Source: an uncultured Acidimicrobiales bacterium
GTDB taxonomy: Bacteria; Actinomycetota; Acidimicrobiia; Acidimicrobiales; CATQHL01
Length of the DNA: 64,000 bases
Assembly (NCBI GenBank): GCA_958295925.1
Contig: CATQHL010000001.1
Location: 1,375,753-1,439,752 of the forward strand
Direction: 5' to 3'
The position numbers were made by a program, and so were the translations under genes. Below, in pieces: positions 25,228 to 34,807 of this stretch. Position 1 is the first letter of the stretch. Each line of letters starts with the position of its first letter. A model generated the notes under the pieces. That model made no database searches, was not told where the DNA came from, and saw nothing but the letters and a program-made list of their open reading frames with translations.

Positions 25228-26430
25228 CTAGTTGAGCGCTCCCGCCAAGCCGTCTAGAACGCGGTCGAGTTCGCTGTCGCTTATTACCAGAGGCGGGCAG
25301 ATGGCCAAGGCCCCTCCGATGGCGCGGAGGATCACCCCGTTGTCCATGAGATTGTTGCGGACCGGCACGGCGTCTCGCCCCAGTTCGGCGGCCCAGACAG
25401 CTGCGGCCCCCCTGTAGCTCTCGATCAGGCCGTCCTCGGCGAGGGCCGCCAGCCCGGCCTCCAGCCGCCGCCCGATGGCGGGCACCCGTGAGAGGAGGTC
25501 CTCGTCTCTCATCAGTTTGAGGTTGGCCACGCCGGCCGCGCAGGGTGTGGGGTGGCCCGAGTAGGTGTATCCGGTCTTGAGGATGAAGCCGGGCTCGGAC
25601 TCCATGGCCTCGCACACCTGACGCGAGAGGATCACCCCCGCAAGCGGCAGGTATCCGGACGTGACTGCCTTTGCAAAGGTGATGATGTCGGGGCGAACGT
25701 CGTAGTACTGCGCCCCGAACCACTTTCCAGTGCGGCCAAAGCCGCAGATCACCTCGTCTGACACGAACAGGGCACCGTTGTCGTCGCAGAGCCGGCGCAG
25801 CCCAGCCAAGTACCCCTCTGGCGGGGGCCATACGCCACCTGCCCCCTGAATCGGCTCGGTAATAACCGCCGCTACGCGCCCGGAGTTGGCGGCGAAAGCA
25901 GTCGCAGCCGCCTCCAGGTTGTCGTGCGGCACCTCTACGAAGTGGGGAACCAGGTCGCCCCATCCCTCCCGGTTGCCCGCTATGCCTTGGGCTGAAGTAC
26001 CCCCGAAGTTGGTGCCGTGGTAGCCGTTGGTGCGCTTGATTACCACCTGACGGTCGTTTTCGCCTTGCAGCCGATGCCAAAGCCGGACGAACTTCAAGGC
26101 GCTGTCCACCGCTTCTGAGCCTGAGCAGCACAGAAAAACCCTTCCGTCGGGCAGCGGTGAGATCTCGACAACATCCTCTGCGATCTCCTCTGCCGGTTCG
26201 TTTGTGAAAGGGGCGAAGGTGTTGTAAGCCTCGAGCTTGTTCATCTGAGCGGTTACGGCGTCGATGATCTCAGGTCGCCCGTGACCAACCTGGCAGTACC
26301 AGAGGCTGGCCATGGCGTCTATGTAGGTATTTCCCTTGTCATCCCAGAGCGTGCAGCCCCTGCCGCGCACTATCTTGCGGAAACTTGTGGCGGACGGGGG
26401 GGCGAAAGAGTGAAGAAATGCGTTGTTCAT
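25228..26430 (-). CDS. Class III pyridoxal-phosphate aminotransferase
   Basis: A 400-residue omega-type aminotransferase. FLCCSGSEAVDSALKFVRLWH binds the cofactor phosphate, NGYHGTNFGGTSAQG is the conserved aromatic clamp, ALFVSDEVICGFGRTGKWFG contains the aspartate that holds the pyridine nitrogen, and FAKAVTSGYLPLAG carries the Schiff-base lysine. The pattern is close to beta-alanine/taurine:pyruvate and related aminotransferases; the exact amino donor is not determinable. A link to MmsA at the left end, which handles malonate semialdehyde formed from beta-alanine, is possible but the genes are 25 kb apart. It diverges from dcd with a 44-base gap. Confidence 0.85.
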   Translation of the reverse strand: MNNAFLHSFAPPSATSFRKIVRGRGCTLWDDKGNTYIDAMASLWYCQVGHGRPEIIDAVTAQMNKLEAYNTFAPFTNEPAEEIAEDVVEISPLPDGRVFLCCSGSEAVDSALKFVRLWHRLQGENDRQVVIKRTNGYHGTNFGGTSAQGIAGNREGWGDLVPHFVEVPHDNLEAAATAFAANSGRVAAVITEPIQGAGGVWPPPEGYLAGLRRLCDDNGALFVSDEVICGFGRTGKWFGAQYYDVRPDIITFAKAVTSGYLPLAGVILSRQVCEAMESEPGFILKTGYTYSGHPTPCAAGVANLKLMRDEDLLSRVPAIGRRLEAGLAALAEDGLIESYRGAAAVWAAELGRDAVPVRNNLMDNGVILRAIGGALAICPPLVISDSELDRVLDGLAGALN

Positions 26431-26474
26431 CTTGCTGGGCCTTTCTGTTGCGCTAGAGGCTAACTTTTTGAGAG

Positions 26475-27044
26475 ATGATTCTTTCTGACCGCACGATCCT
26501 GGAGTGTCTTGAAGCGGGGCGCATAGGCATAGATCCCCTGGGGGATGGGGCCGTCCAACCCTCCTCGGTGGACCTGCGCCTTGACAACGCGTTCAGGGTA
26601 TTCCGAAATCACACCCTGGGTTACATCGACGTAAAGCGGAACCTGGAGTCGCTCACGCAGCTTGTGAGGATTCCTGCTGCTGAGGCCTTCATCCTCCACC
26701 CTGGGGAATTCGTGCTGGGCTGCACCCTTGAGCGGGTGAGCCTTCCTGACGATCTGGTAGCCAGGCTGGAGGGCAAGTCGTCCTTGGGGCGCCTGGGGTT
26801 GCTGATCCACTCGACGGCAGGATTCGTGGACGCAGGCTGGTGTGGTCAGCTCACCCTTGAACTCTCCAACGTGGCGACTCTGCCCATCACTCTGTATCCA
26901 GGCATGAAGATCGGGCAGATCAGTTTTATTGAAATGACGACTCCGGCGGCGAATCCCTACGGGTCGTCAGGAGTGGGCTCCAAGTACCAGGATCAGGTCG
27001 GCCCGGTGCCAAGCCGCTACTGGGAGAACTTCAAGCGGGAGTGA
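26475..27044 (+). CDS. dcd: dCTP deaminase (probably dUMP-forming type)
   Basis: A 189-residue enzyme of the trimeric dUTPase/dCTP deaminase fold. [19 protein letters not shown] is the family N-terminus; [20 protein letters not shown] and [16 protein letters not shown] supply the phosphate-binding and catalytic glutamate regions; [13 protein letters not shown] and [13 protein letters not shown] close the active site. The [10 protein letters not shown] form, in place of the enterobacterial HPIDPGW form, is typical of actinobacterial bifunctional enzymes that convert dCTP directly to dUMP. The product feeds thymidylate synthesis. It converges with the etfD-like gene 19 bases downstream. Confidence 0.92.
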   Translation: MILSDRTILECLEAGRIGIDPLGDGAVQPSSVDLRLDNAFRVFRNHTLGYIDVKRNLESLTQLVRIPAAEAFILHPGEFVLGCTLERVSLPDDLVARLEGKSSLGRLGLLIHSTAGFVDAGWCGQLTLELSNVATLPITLYPGMKIGQISFIEMTTPAANPYGSSGVGSKYQDQVGPVPSRYWENFKRE

Positions 27045-27062
27045 GCCGCCGCCCAGCGGGAA

Positions 27063-29795
27063 TCAGTCGTCTTCCCTGGACTGCTCCTGCAGATCTCTTG
27101 CCTGCACCGCCCACTTCCAGCGGCCGATGCGCCCGGGGGTGCCAAGGGCGTCTTCGAGTTGCTTGACTGCCTCTTCGTCCAAAGCCTCAATCTGAGCGTA
27201 AGTGAGGATGCCCCGCTCTTTGAGCAGGCGCAAGGCAATCGGGTCGGTGCCTCTGATCAGGGAGAGGTTGTCGGGCTTGACAACTGTTTCGCCTTTGCTC
27301 GCTAGGGACGCTTCCGCAATCCCTCCCGCAGAGGCCGCCCGTGCAGCTTGCGCCACCGCGTCGGCCGGTGCCGCGGTCAAGGCGCCTGCCCAGGAGGGAG
27401 GCTTGGTGGCGACTTCGGGAACAAGCCGCATCACTCCGGCGATGGGTAGGGCGGGGGTTCCCCTTACGGCTTGATCGCCCTCTCCCGGTGCTGGCCCCAC
27501 GCCGAGTTCCCTGGCACGAGACCGAGCGCCCAGGGCCGTAGGAACATGGTACGCATCCCCCTCGGCGGCGGCCGCCTGCTCCTTGACGGCTGTACTGGTT
27601 TCTATCGCTTCGGTAGTTCTCATCTCGGCTTCTTCCAAGGCTTCTAGCACGTGTAGGGCGATGTCTCCAACCTTCACGCCCTCCCCCCTGTCGCCTTCGC
27701 CTGCCAATCCGTCTGAAATCATGACGTAGCAGAAGGGGCAGGCCGTGGCAATGCGCTCCGCCCCTGTTGCCAGCAGTTCCTGAGACCGCTCCACGTTCAC
27801 CCGCTTACCCACGTCTTCCTCCATCCACATTCGGCCGCCGCCCGCTCCGCAGCACATGCCCGCAGTTCTGTTGCGCTCGGCCTCAACGATCTTGATGCCC
27901 CCGAGCGCTCCCACCACTCGCCGGGGGGCCTCATAGACGTCGTTGTGCCGTCCCAGGTAACAGGCGTCGTGGTAGACGAGACGCTCTTCGAGGCGGGTGC
28001 CCGAGAGGTCGAGCCGACCATCGGCCACCAGGCGCTCCAGCAGTTGGCTGTGGTGGATTACCTCGTAGTAGCCACCAAGATCTGGATACTCGTTGCCAAG
28101 CGTGTTGAAGCAGTGGGGGCAGGCGGTGATGATCTTGCGGACGCCCATTGCGTTCAGCGTCTCGATGTTCTGTGCTGCCAAAATCCCGAAGATGTACTCG
28201 TTGCCTGTTCTTCGGGCGGGATCGCCGGTGCACACCTCCGACGGCCCCAGGATGGCAAAGTCCACCCCGGCGCGCCCCAGGAGGTTGGCCATTGCCTTGG
28301 TGACCTTTCGGTTGCGGTCGTCAAAGCTGCCTGCGCAGCCCACCCAGTAGAGGTACTCCGCTTCCAGCGGACTGCTGCCGTCCAGCACAGTTACACCCTC
28401 CATCCCCTTTGCCCAGTCGCCTCTGCCTGCGTTCCCCATTCCCCAGGGATTCCCGGAGTTCTCCATTGAGCGGTAGGCGCCGCCCAGTTCGGAGGGGAAG
28501 TCGCTTTCCATCAACGAGAGGTAGCGGCGCATGTCGAGGATCTTGTCGAGAATCTCGATGTTGACAGGGCACGCCTCGTCGCACGCCCGGCATGAAGTGC
28601 ACGACCAGACCTCCTCGGCTGTGACGCGCTCGAAGACGCTGTGTGAAGTGACGGTTATCTCATTGTCCGCGCTCAGCGGCGGTGTGACGGGCGGATCGCC
28701 GGTGGCGGCCATGACTTCGCCGGTCTTGAGCACTATTTCCCTGGGATCCAGCGGCTTGCCCGTTGCGTGCGCCGGACAGACGGTGGTGCAGCGACCGCAC
28801 ATGGTGCACGAGTCGAGGTCGAGCAGTTGTTTCCAGGTGAAGTCGGGAATGGTGGCGGCGCCGAAAGTTTCGAGCTCCGAGGCCATCAGGTCGCCAAGGG
28901 GCTTCATGGCGCCTTTGGGTCGATCTTTGACGCTCAAGTACATGTTTGCGGGTGACGTGAACATGTGACGCAGCATCGTCAGGGGAATCAGCAGCACAAA
29001 GACCACGAACGTACAGGCATGAGCAATCCAGAACGCCTGATGCCATCCTGCGGCGCTTTCGGTTCCGGCGAAACCCCGCGCCAGCCAGTAGCCGATTGGC
29101 GACCAGCGCTCGAAGTCCGGCAGGCCGTCGTTCAGTATGCGGAATGCCTCGGTGCCAAAACCCGTCACCCCTATGGCGAGCATGGTCACGAGGATCACGG
29201 CATGCTCAGGGCGGCTCTTGGTGCGGACCCTGTAGGGGCGCGCCCTCCAGGGGCCAAACCGCCGCCCGATTGCCCAGAGCACGCCCACGACGAAGACCAG
29301 CCCGGCAAGGTCGCCCACCAACGAGTAACCCTGGTACACCCGCCCGTGAAGAAACTTGGCCCCGGTGGGAAGTTGGTGGTCAATTTCCAGCGTGACCGTC
29401 ACGCCCACGAGCACAAGAAAGCTGAAGTAGATGAGCGAGTGCATCACTCCCGCTGCAGGATCGCGCATCAGCGTCTGCATATAAAGCCCAGAGCGCAACG
29501 CCGCCAAGCGCTGCCTCAGGTTTGTGCGGCTGGTGGGGCGGTCTTCTGCTGCCCCGCGCCCCCAATTGCGCATTCGTGCGCCGAAGAGCACCGAGGCGTA
29601 GACGATTGAGACGGGCACGAGCGTGTAGAAGAGCACTCTCAGCGGCCCGCCGATGTTTCCGAAGACTTCCCTGGTGGGGCCATCGGGGGCACCGAAGCCG
29701 TTCAACGCGGCGGCGATTCCGGACGCCACGGTGACGACGGCCAGAATCAAGCCTGCTGCCACGGCGATGCGGCTTGAGCAGAACTTTGACTTCAT
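27063..29795 (-). CDS. Membrane iron-sulfur electron-transfer protein, EtfD-like (heterodisulfide-reductase-related)
   Basis: A 910-residue protein. The N-terminal third has about six membrane helices resembling the nitrate-reductase gamma (b-type cytochrome) domain. Two [4Fe-4S] motifs follow, CTMCGRCTTVCP and CTSCRACDEACP, then two CCG domains (YWVGCAGSFDDR with CPHCFNTLGNEYPDLGG, and HDACYLGRHNDVYEAP with MCCGAGGGRMWMEE). This is the layout of mycobacterial EtfD (Rv0338c type), which passes electrons from the beta-oxidation flavoprotein EtfAB to quinone. After a low-complexity linker, the last 60 residues (LSLIRGTDPIALRLLKERGI) look like a helix-hairpin-helix type segment, an addition to the usual domain set. 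etfAB are not in the window. Confidence 0.85.
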   Translation of the reverse strand: MKSKFCSSRIAVAAGLILAVVTVASGIAAALNGFGAPDGPTREVFGNIGGPLRVLFYTLVPVSIVYASVLFGARMRNWGRGAAEDRPTSRTNLRQRLAALRSGLYMQTLMRDPAAGVMHSLIYFSFLVLVGVTVTLEIDHQLPTGAKFLHGRVYQGYSLVGDLAGLVFVVGVLWAIGRRFGPWRARPYRVRTKSRPEHAVILVTMLAIGVTGFGTEAFRILNDGLPDFERWSPIGYWLARGFAGTESAAGWHQAFWIAHACTFVVFVLLIPLTMLRHMFTSPANMYLSVKDRPKGAMKPLGDLMASELETFGAATIPDFTWKQLLDLDSCTMCGRCTTVCPAHATGKPLDPREIVLKTGEVMAATGDPPVTPPLSADNEITVTSHSVFERVTAEEVWSCTSCRACDEACPVNIEILDKILDMRRYLSLMESDFPSELGGAYRSMENSGNPWGMGNAGRGDWAKGMEGVTVLDGSSPLEAEYLYWVGCAGSFDDRNRKVTKAMANLLGRAGVDFAILGPSEVCTGDPARRTGNEYIFGILAAQNIETLNAMGVRKIITACPHCFNTLGNEYPDLGGYYEVIHHSQLLERLVADGRLDLSGTRLEERLVYHDACYLGRHNDVYEAPRRVVGALGGIKIVEAERNRTAGMCCGAGGGRMWMEEDVGKRVNVERSQELLATGAERIATACPFCYVMISDGLAGEGDRGEGVKVGDIALHVLEALEEAEMRTTEAIETSTAVKEQAAAAEGDAYHVPTALGARSRARELGVGPAPGEGDQAVRGTPALPIAGVMRLVPEVATKPPSWAGALTAAPADAVAQAARAASAGGIAEASLASKGETVVKPDNLSLIRGTDPIALRLLKERGILTYAQIEALDEEAVKQLEDALGTPGRIGRWKWAVQARDLQEQSREDD

Positions 29796-29945
29796 CGCGT
29801 CGTGAGGATACGGCAGTCAGGGGGAAAATCAGGCATCCCTGGCTCGGACACGCGGCCTCTTGCTTCCTCCACTAGATTCTACGTTCGTGAATTCCTCACA
29901 CGGAGCCCCCGCTGGTTCAAGTTATTTCAGAGGAAGGGTGGTTTC

Positions 29946-31286
29946 GTGACGAGAAAAGCAATGTTTGCGTTTGGAGCGCTGCTGGCCGTGCTGGTCTTCA
30001 CGGCGCAGCCGATTTACGCCCAGGGCATTGCCGCAGGCGACCCGGTCCAGGCGGCCATGGACAACCTGTGGGTGTTCATAGCGGCGGCGCTGGTGTTCTT
30101 CATGCAAGCCGGGTTCGCCCTCGTGGAATCGGGCATGACGCGGGCCAAGAACGTGATCAACATCATGGCCAAGAACCTGGCCGACGCGTCCGTGGGCATA
30201 ATTTCCTTCCTTGCGGTGGGCTATGCGTTTGCCTTCGGCGGCACCGGTTCGGGCTGGGCCTCTGAAGGCTATTTCCTGAGCGGCAGCCCGTTGCTTGAAA
30301 ACGGCTCGAGCGGCGTGGGGAACCTCACGAGCGCCACCTTCTTTATTTTCCAGGCCATGTTCGCAGCCACGGCTGCGACGATCGTCTCGGGTGCCATGGC
30401 GGAGCGCACCCGGTTCAACTCGTACTTGATCTTCAGCGTGGTGATGACGGGCTTCGTCTACCCGATAGTGGTGAACTGGACGTGGGGAGGGGGCTTCATT
30501 AGCGACTTCGAGTTCTTTGGTGCCCGCTTCAGCGACTTCGCCGGTGCCACAATCGTTCATTCCACTGGAGCCTGGGCGGCCCTCATGGGAGCCCTCGCCC
30601 TCGGTCCCCGCATGGGGTGGAAGCCCAACAAGCCCATACCCGGTCATTCCATCCCCCAGGTGGTGCTGGGCGTATTCATCCTCTGGCTGGGGTGGTTCGG
30701 GTTTAACGGCGGCTCTGTGGGGGCAGCCGATAATACTGTGATGCTGGTCGCAGTGAACACGGCCCTGGCCGCCTCTGTCGGCACCCTGACAGCGGGTGGC
30801 ATCTCCTGGTTCAGAACCGGCAAGCCGAACTTGGCTGTCTCGGCCAACGGAACGTTGGCGGGGCTGGTTGCGATTACAGCGGGTTGTGCGAGCATGAACG
30901 TGATGGGGGCCATGGTGACCGGTGCCGTGGCGGGAGTCCTCCTGACCTTCTCGCAGCGCTTTATTGCTAAACGCGGTATTGACGATCCGGTCGGCGCAAT
31001 CTCTGTTCACGGTACCTGCGGGGTCTGGGGAACGTTGGCGGTCGGGCTGTTTGCCCGCTTCGACGACGGTTTCCTGGGAAGGGATTATGCAGGGCTCTTC
31101 TACGGTGGCGGTGGCGGCCAACTCCTGGTGCAGCTTGTCCTCGTGCTCATCGTGATGGTGTGGACGGTTGTCACAATGGGGCTTCTCTTCCGCCTGCTTC
31201 GTCGTACCGGGTACCTGCGTGTTTCCGCCCGGGCTGAGTCGGCCGGGCTCGACCTGCTAGAGCACGGCGGCGCCGGCTACCAGTAG
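29946..31286 (+). CDS. amt: Ammonium transporter
   Basis: A 446-residue Amt/Rh-family channel with a cleavable-looking signal (LAVLVFTAQPIYAQG) and eleven membrane helices. NLWVFIAAALVFFMQAGFAL, ESGMTRAKNVINIMAKN, GATIVHSTGAWAALMGALAL and ISVHGTCGVWGTLAVGLF are family hallmarks; the last two hold the twin pore histidines. GTG at 29946 is chosen because AGGAAGG precedes it and the signal starts there; the frame is open upstream to 29802. No glnK or glnD gene follows, although amt-glnK is the common actinobacterial pairing. It converges with gpmA. Confidence 0.92.
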   Translation: MTRKAMFAFGALLAVLVFTAQPIYAQGIAAGDPVQAAMDNLWVFIAAALVFFMQAGFALVESGMTRAKNVINIMAKNLADASVGIISFLAVGYAFAFGGTGSGWASEGYFLSGSPLLENGSSGVGNLTSATFFIFQAMFAATAATIVSGAMAERTRFNSYLIFSVVMTGFVYPIVVNWTWGGGFISDFEFFGARFSDFAGATIVHSTGAWAALMGALALGPRMGWKPNKPIPGHSIPQVVLGVFILWLGWFGFNGGSVGAADNTVMLVAVNTALAASVGTLTAGGISWFRTGKPNLAVSANGTLAGLVAITAGCASMNVMGAMVTGAVAGVLLTFSQRFIAKRGIDDPVGAISVHGTCGVWGTLAVGLFARFDDGFLGRDYAGLFYGGGGGQLLVQLVLVLIVMVWTVVTMGLLFRLLRRTGYLRVSARAESAGLDLLEHGGAGYQ

Positions 31287-31359
31287 GCGGGGGAATCTGC
31301 GAGGGCCAGCAGCAGCCCGGCGCGCAGAGCGGCTCTTCGAGACAGCGGTGGCCGAAGTC

Positions 31360-32076
31360 TCAGGAGTCGGTGCTTAGAAACCGCTCGTTAATCGCCATTC
31401 TGCGGCTTGGCATCATGTCGGCGCCGATCTCGTAGAGGATTGGCACGCCGGTGGGTATCTCGACGCCGCTGATCTCGTTGTCTGCGATTTCGTCCAAGTG
31501 TTTAACCAAGGCCCGCAGGCTGTTGCCGTGTGCCGAGACGAGCACGCAGCCGAGCCTTCGGAGGTCGGGGGTGAGGCAGTCAAACCAATACGGGAGCAGC
31601 CTCTCCAGCACGTCTTTGAGCGCCTCGCCGACGGGAAAGACCTGCGGCGCAATGTCATCAAAACGGGGGTCGTCGGCAGGGTTGAAAGGGTTGTCGTCTG
31701 TGATGGCTGGAGGAGCGGTTGCGTAGCTGCGCCGCCAGCGCTGCACCTGCTCAACTCCGTAGATGGCTGCTGTCTCCGCCTTGTCTCGCCCCGTGAGGTC
31801 GCCGTAGTGACGCTCGTTAAGGCGCCAGTGACGTTTTAGGCGAATCCTGTTGCGCCCAGCCTCCGTCAGGGCCAGTTCACAGGTATGGATGGCGCGGGTA
31901 AGCACCGACGTGTGCGCCACGGCCACCGGAACCTCCAGATTCCGCAAACTCCGACCGGCTTGCCGCGCCTCCCTCTCGCCCTGATCTGAGAGCGGAACGT
32001 CCCACCATCCGGTGAAGCGGTTTTCCTTGTTCCATGTACTCTGGCCGTGCCTGAGAAGTATCAGCGTTGGATTCAT
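31360..32076 (-). CDS. gpmA: 2,3-bisphosphoglycerate-dependent phosphoglycerate mutase
   Basis: A 238-residue glycolytic enzyme that interconverts 3- and 2-phosphoglycerate. The phosphohistidine motif LRHGQSTWNKENRFTGWWDV is at the N-terminus, the active-site loop is LNERHYGDLTG, and the second catalytic histidine is in SAHGNSLRALVKHL. The length and these loops separate it from broad-specificity histidine phosphatases. The neighbouring genes (amt, dnaK) are unrelated and divergent or convergent, so it is probably monocistronic. Confidence 0.93.
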   Translation of the reverse strand: MNPTLILLRHGQSTWNKENRFTGWWDVPLSDQGEREARQAGRSLRNLEVPVAVAHTSVLTRAIHTCELALTEAGRNRIRLKRHWRLNERHYGDLTGRDKAETAAIYGVEQVQRWRRSYATAPPAITDDNPFNPADDPRFDDIAPQVFPVGEALKDVLERLLPYWFDCLTPDLRRLGCVLVSAHGNSLRALVKHLDEIADNEISGVEIPTGVPILYEIGADMMPSRRMAINERFLSTDS

Positions 32077-32289
32077 GCCCGTTCGTATTCCCAGGTTATT
32101 TCTAGTCTGAAATCACACGGTTCCTTCTCAAGCCCGAACCTCCGTGGCTGAGAGGAAACCCGGCTCCCGATGGAAGCTTTGAGCGTCCTCGTGCGTTACA
32201 AGGAATGCACCTACTTAGCCTGGGAGGCTGGATTATGGAAGAAATTGCCAGCATTGGAAGACCAGGCACTGAATGACACAGGAGAAGAA

Positions 32290-34137
32290 ATGGGCAAAGC
32301 CGTAGGAATAGACCTTGGAACCACCAACTCGGTGGTGTGCGCTCTGGAAGGGGGCGATCCGGTTGTGATCGCCAACGCTGAAGGCAACAGAACCACCCCG
32401 TCGATCGTTGCGTTCGACTCCCCAAATGGCGAAGTGCTGGTGGGAGAGGTGGCAAAGCGTCAGGCCATTAGAAACGCCGGGCGGACAATTCGATCTGTGA
32501 AGCGTCATATGGGGGAGACCGCCCCTGTCTTGGAAGTGGACGGCAAGCGCTACAAGCCTCAGGAGATTTCCGCCCAAGTGCTGATAAGGCTGAAGCAGGA
32601 GGCGGAGTCTCATCTGGGGGAGGAGGTCACCGAGGCGGTGGTGACTGTGCCGGCCTATTTTGACGACGCCCAGCGCACCGCCACGAAGGAGGCGGGCCAG
32701 ATTGCCGGTATGGAGATTCTCAGGATCATTAATGAGCCGACTGCTGCTGCTCTGGCGTACGGCCTGGACAAGCAGGATGCAGACGAGACGATCCTGGTGT
32801 TCGACCTCGGCGGCGGCACGTTCGACGTCTCCGTGCTGGAGATTGGCGAAGGCGTGTTCGAGGTGAAATCCACCAGCGGCGACACCAAACTGGGCGGAGA
32901 CGACTGGGACCAGAAGATCATCGACTGGCTCGTAGCGAACTTCAAGCGCGAGAACGTCGTAGACCTCTCCAAGGACGCCATGGCGCTGCAGCGGCTCAAG
33001 GAGGCTGCGGAGCAGGCCAAGATCGACCTCTCGCAGAAGCTGGAGACGCAGATCCACCTGCCATTTATCACGGCCACCAACGACGGCCCGCTTCATCTCG
33101 ACTACAAGCTCAGCAGGGCCGCCTTCGAGGCCATGACCTCAGAACTGCTCGACCGCTGCCGCCGCCCGTTCAGCAGGGCCTTGGCAGACGCAGGTCTGTC
33201 CAAGGACGGCATCGACCACGTGATTTTGGTGGGTGGCTCAACCCGTATGCCCTCTGTCCCCGCCCTGGTGCAGGAGCTCACCGGAAAAGATCCTCACAAG
33301 GGGGTGAACCCCGACGAGGTTGTTGCGGTTGGAGCCGCCATTCAGGCTGGGGTCCTTAAAGGTGAAGTGACAGACGTTCTTCTGCTCGACGTGACACCGC
33401 TCTCCCTGGGCATCGAGACCAAGGGAGGCATCCTCACCAAGCTCATCGAGCGCAACACCACGATTCCTACAAAGCGCTCGGAGGTATTCACAACAGCCTC
33501 CGACAACCAGCCCTCGGTGGAGATACACGTGCTTCAGGGTGAGCGCGAGATGGCCGAGTACAACAAGACCCTCGGCAAGTTCCAGTTGGTGGACATCCCG
33601 CCCGCGCCTCAGGGCATTCCGCAGATTGAGGTGACGTTCGACATCGACGCAAACGGCATCGTGCACGTCTCGGCCAAGGACAAGGCCACTGGCAACGAGC
33701 AGTCCATCACCATCACCGGCCAGTCGGCTCTTGCCGACGAGGAGATCGATCGGATGATCCGTGACGCCGAGGCGCACGCCGAGGCCGACCGCCGCAAAAA
33801 GGATTCGGCAGAGTTGCGCAACCAGGCGGACTCTCTTGTCTACCGCGCTGAGAAGCTTGTAGCGGAGGCCAAGGAGGACGACAAGGGGGCCGACACCACG
33901 GCTCTTTCCAGCGCCATCGACAACGCCCGGGCCGCCTTGGAGGGGGAAGACGACGGCGCCGTGGAGGAGGCGACAAGGAACCTTCAGCAGACGCTGGAGG
34001 GCTATGTTTCCGACATGTACTCGCGGGTCTCTGACCAGGGGGAATCACCTTCCGGGGCAGAGGATTGGAGCGACGACTCCGATGAGATCATTGACGCCGA
34101 GATCGTCGACGGAGAAGACGACGGAGGGAAGAAGTAA
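32290..34137 (+). CDS. dnaK: Chaperone DnaK (Hsp70)
   Basis: A 615-residue Hsp70. [17 protein letters not shown] is the N-terminal phosphate loop, [17 protein letters not shown] and [16 protein letters not shown] are the second and third signatures, and [17 protein letters not shown] opens the substrate-binding domain; the C-terminal lid is acidic. The ATG at 32290 follows a GGAGAAG site; the earlier frame start at 32170 has no homology. It heads a dnaK-grpE-dnaJ operon with grpE starting directly at its stop codon. I could not find a convincing HAIR or CIRCE operator in the 213 bases upstream. Confidence 0.97.
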   Translation: MGKAVGIDLGTTNSVVCALEGGDPVVIANAEGNRTTPSIVAFDSPNGEVLVGEVAKRQAIRNAGRTIRSVKRHMGETAPVLEVDGKRYKPQEISAQVLIRLKQEAESHLGEEVTEAVVTVPAYFDDAQRTATKEAGQIAGMEILRIINEPTAAALAYGLDKQDADETILVFDLGGGTFDVSVLEIGEGVFEVKSTSGDTKLGGDDWDQKIIDWLVANFKRENVVDLSKDAMALQRLKEAAEQAKIDLSQKLETQIHLPFITATNDGPLHLDYKLSRAAFEAMTSELLDRCRRPFSRALADAGLSKDGIDHVILVGGSTRMPSVPALVQELTGKDPHKGVNPDEVVAVGAAIQAGVLKGEVTDVLLLDVTPLSLGIETKGGILTKLIERNTTIPTKRSEVFTTASDNQPSVEIHVLQGEREMAEYNKTLGKFQLVDIPPAPQGIPQIEVTFDIDANGIVHVSAKDKATGNEQSITITGQSALADEEIDRMIRDAEAHAEADRRKKDSAELRNQADSLVYRAEKLVAEAKEDDKGADTTALSSAIDNARAALEGEDDGAVEEATRNLQQTLEGYVSDMYSRVSDQGESPSGAEDWSDDSDEIIDAEIVDGEDDGGKK

Positions 34138-34779
34138 GTGAAACCCCGTAGATCAGAGGTGGGCAAGGACACCTCCGACGCCGAAGAGACGACCTCGGTC
34201 GAAGGCGAAGAGGCGGACGCAGCCGAAGCCGTAAATAACAACGAAGGCGACGAGCCTGACGGTGAGTCAGCTTCCGATGCTCAGCCTGCGCCCGATGCTC
34301 AGCCTGCGCCCGCCGTCGCGGGCGACGAGGAGCAACCCGTCTCTGAAAACGATGCTTCGGGCTCGAGCGACGAAGGTTGTTTGATGTGCGAGCAGAACCT
34401 AGACGCCCTCAAGAGGCTCAAGGCGGAGTACGACAACTACCGACGAAGGGAGTTCAACAGGCAAAAGGACTCCGCAGAGCGCGGGGTTCGTGATCTGCTC
34501 AAGAAATTGCTTCCAGCGCTCGACTCCATCGAGAGCGCCACTAAGCATCATCCAGAGGAATTCTCCCCAGTGAAGGAGCAACTGTTGGGCATTCTTTCCG
34601 AGGAGGGTCTGATGATTACCTCCCAGGCGGGCGAGAGTTTCGACCCTAACTACCATGAGGCCGTGAAACACTCCCCGGACGCCGACGCAGAGGAGCCGAT
34701 TGTGGACAACGTATTGCGAACCGGATACGGCTGGAGAGGACGACTGTTGCGCCCAGCCCTGGTTGTCGTAAAGGGTTGA
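34138..34779 (+). CDS. grpE: Nucleotide exchange factor GrpE
   Basis: A 213-residue co-chaperone of DnaK. About 80 acidic, low-complexity N-terminal residues (including a duplicated PAPDAQPAP unit) precede a coiled coil (LDALKRLKAEYDNYRRREF) and the beta-rich head (EEGLMITSQAGESFDPNYHE ... GYGWRGRLLRPALVVV). GTG at 34138 abuts the dnaK stop, so translation is likely coupled. The head domain releases ADP from DnaK. The long disordered acidic N-terminus is common in actinobacterial GrpE. Confidence 0.93.
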   Translation: MKPRRSEVGKDTSDAEETTSVEGEEADAAEAVNNNEGDEPDGESASDAQPAPDAQPAPAVAGDEEQPVSENDASGSSDEGCLMCEQNLDALKRLKAEYDNYRRREFNRQKDSAERGVRDLLKKLLPALDSIESATKHHPEEFSPVKEQLLGILSEEGLMITSQAGESFDPNYHEAVKHSPDADAEEPIVDNVLRTGYGWRGRLLRPALVVVKG

Positions 34780-34807
34780 GCATTTCCGGCGATGGATCGG
34801 GCCGACG

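Noticed and set aside
24938..26131. 397-codon minus-strand frame overlapping the aminotransferase and second L,D-transpeptidase genes
   Set aside because: It runs across two genuine genes in another frame and is extremely Arg/Gly-rich.
29922..31121. Long (399-codon) frame antisense to amt
   Set aside because: It has His/Arg/Gly-rich low-complexity composition and lies wholly opposite a clear ammonium transporter; high-GC codon bias creates such shadows.
32077..32289. HAIR or CIRCE heat-shock operator upstream of dnaK
   Set aside because: I looked for the inverted repeats of both elements and found none with acceptable match and spacing.
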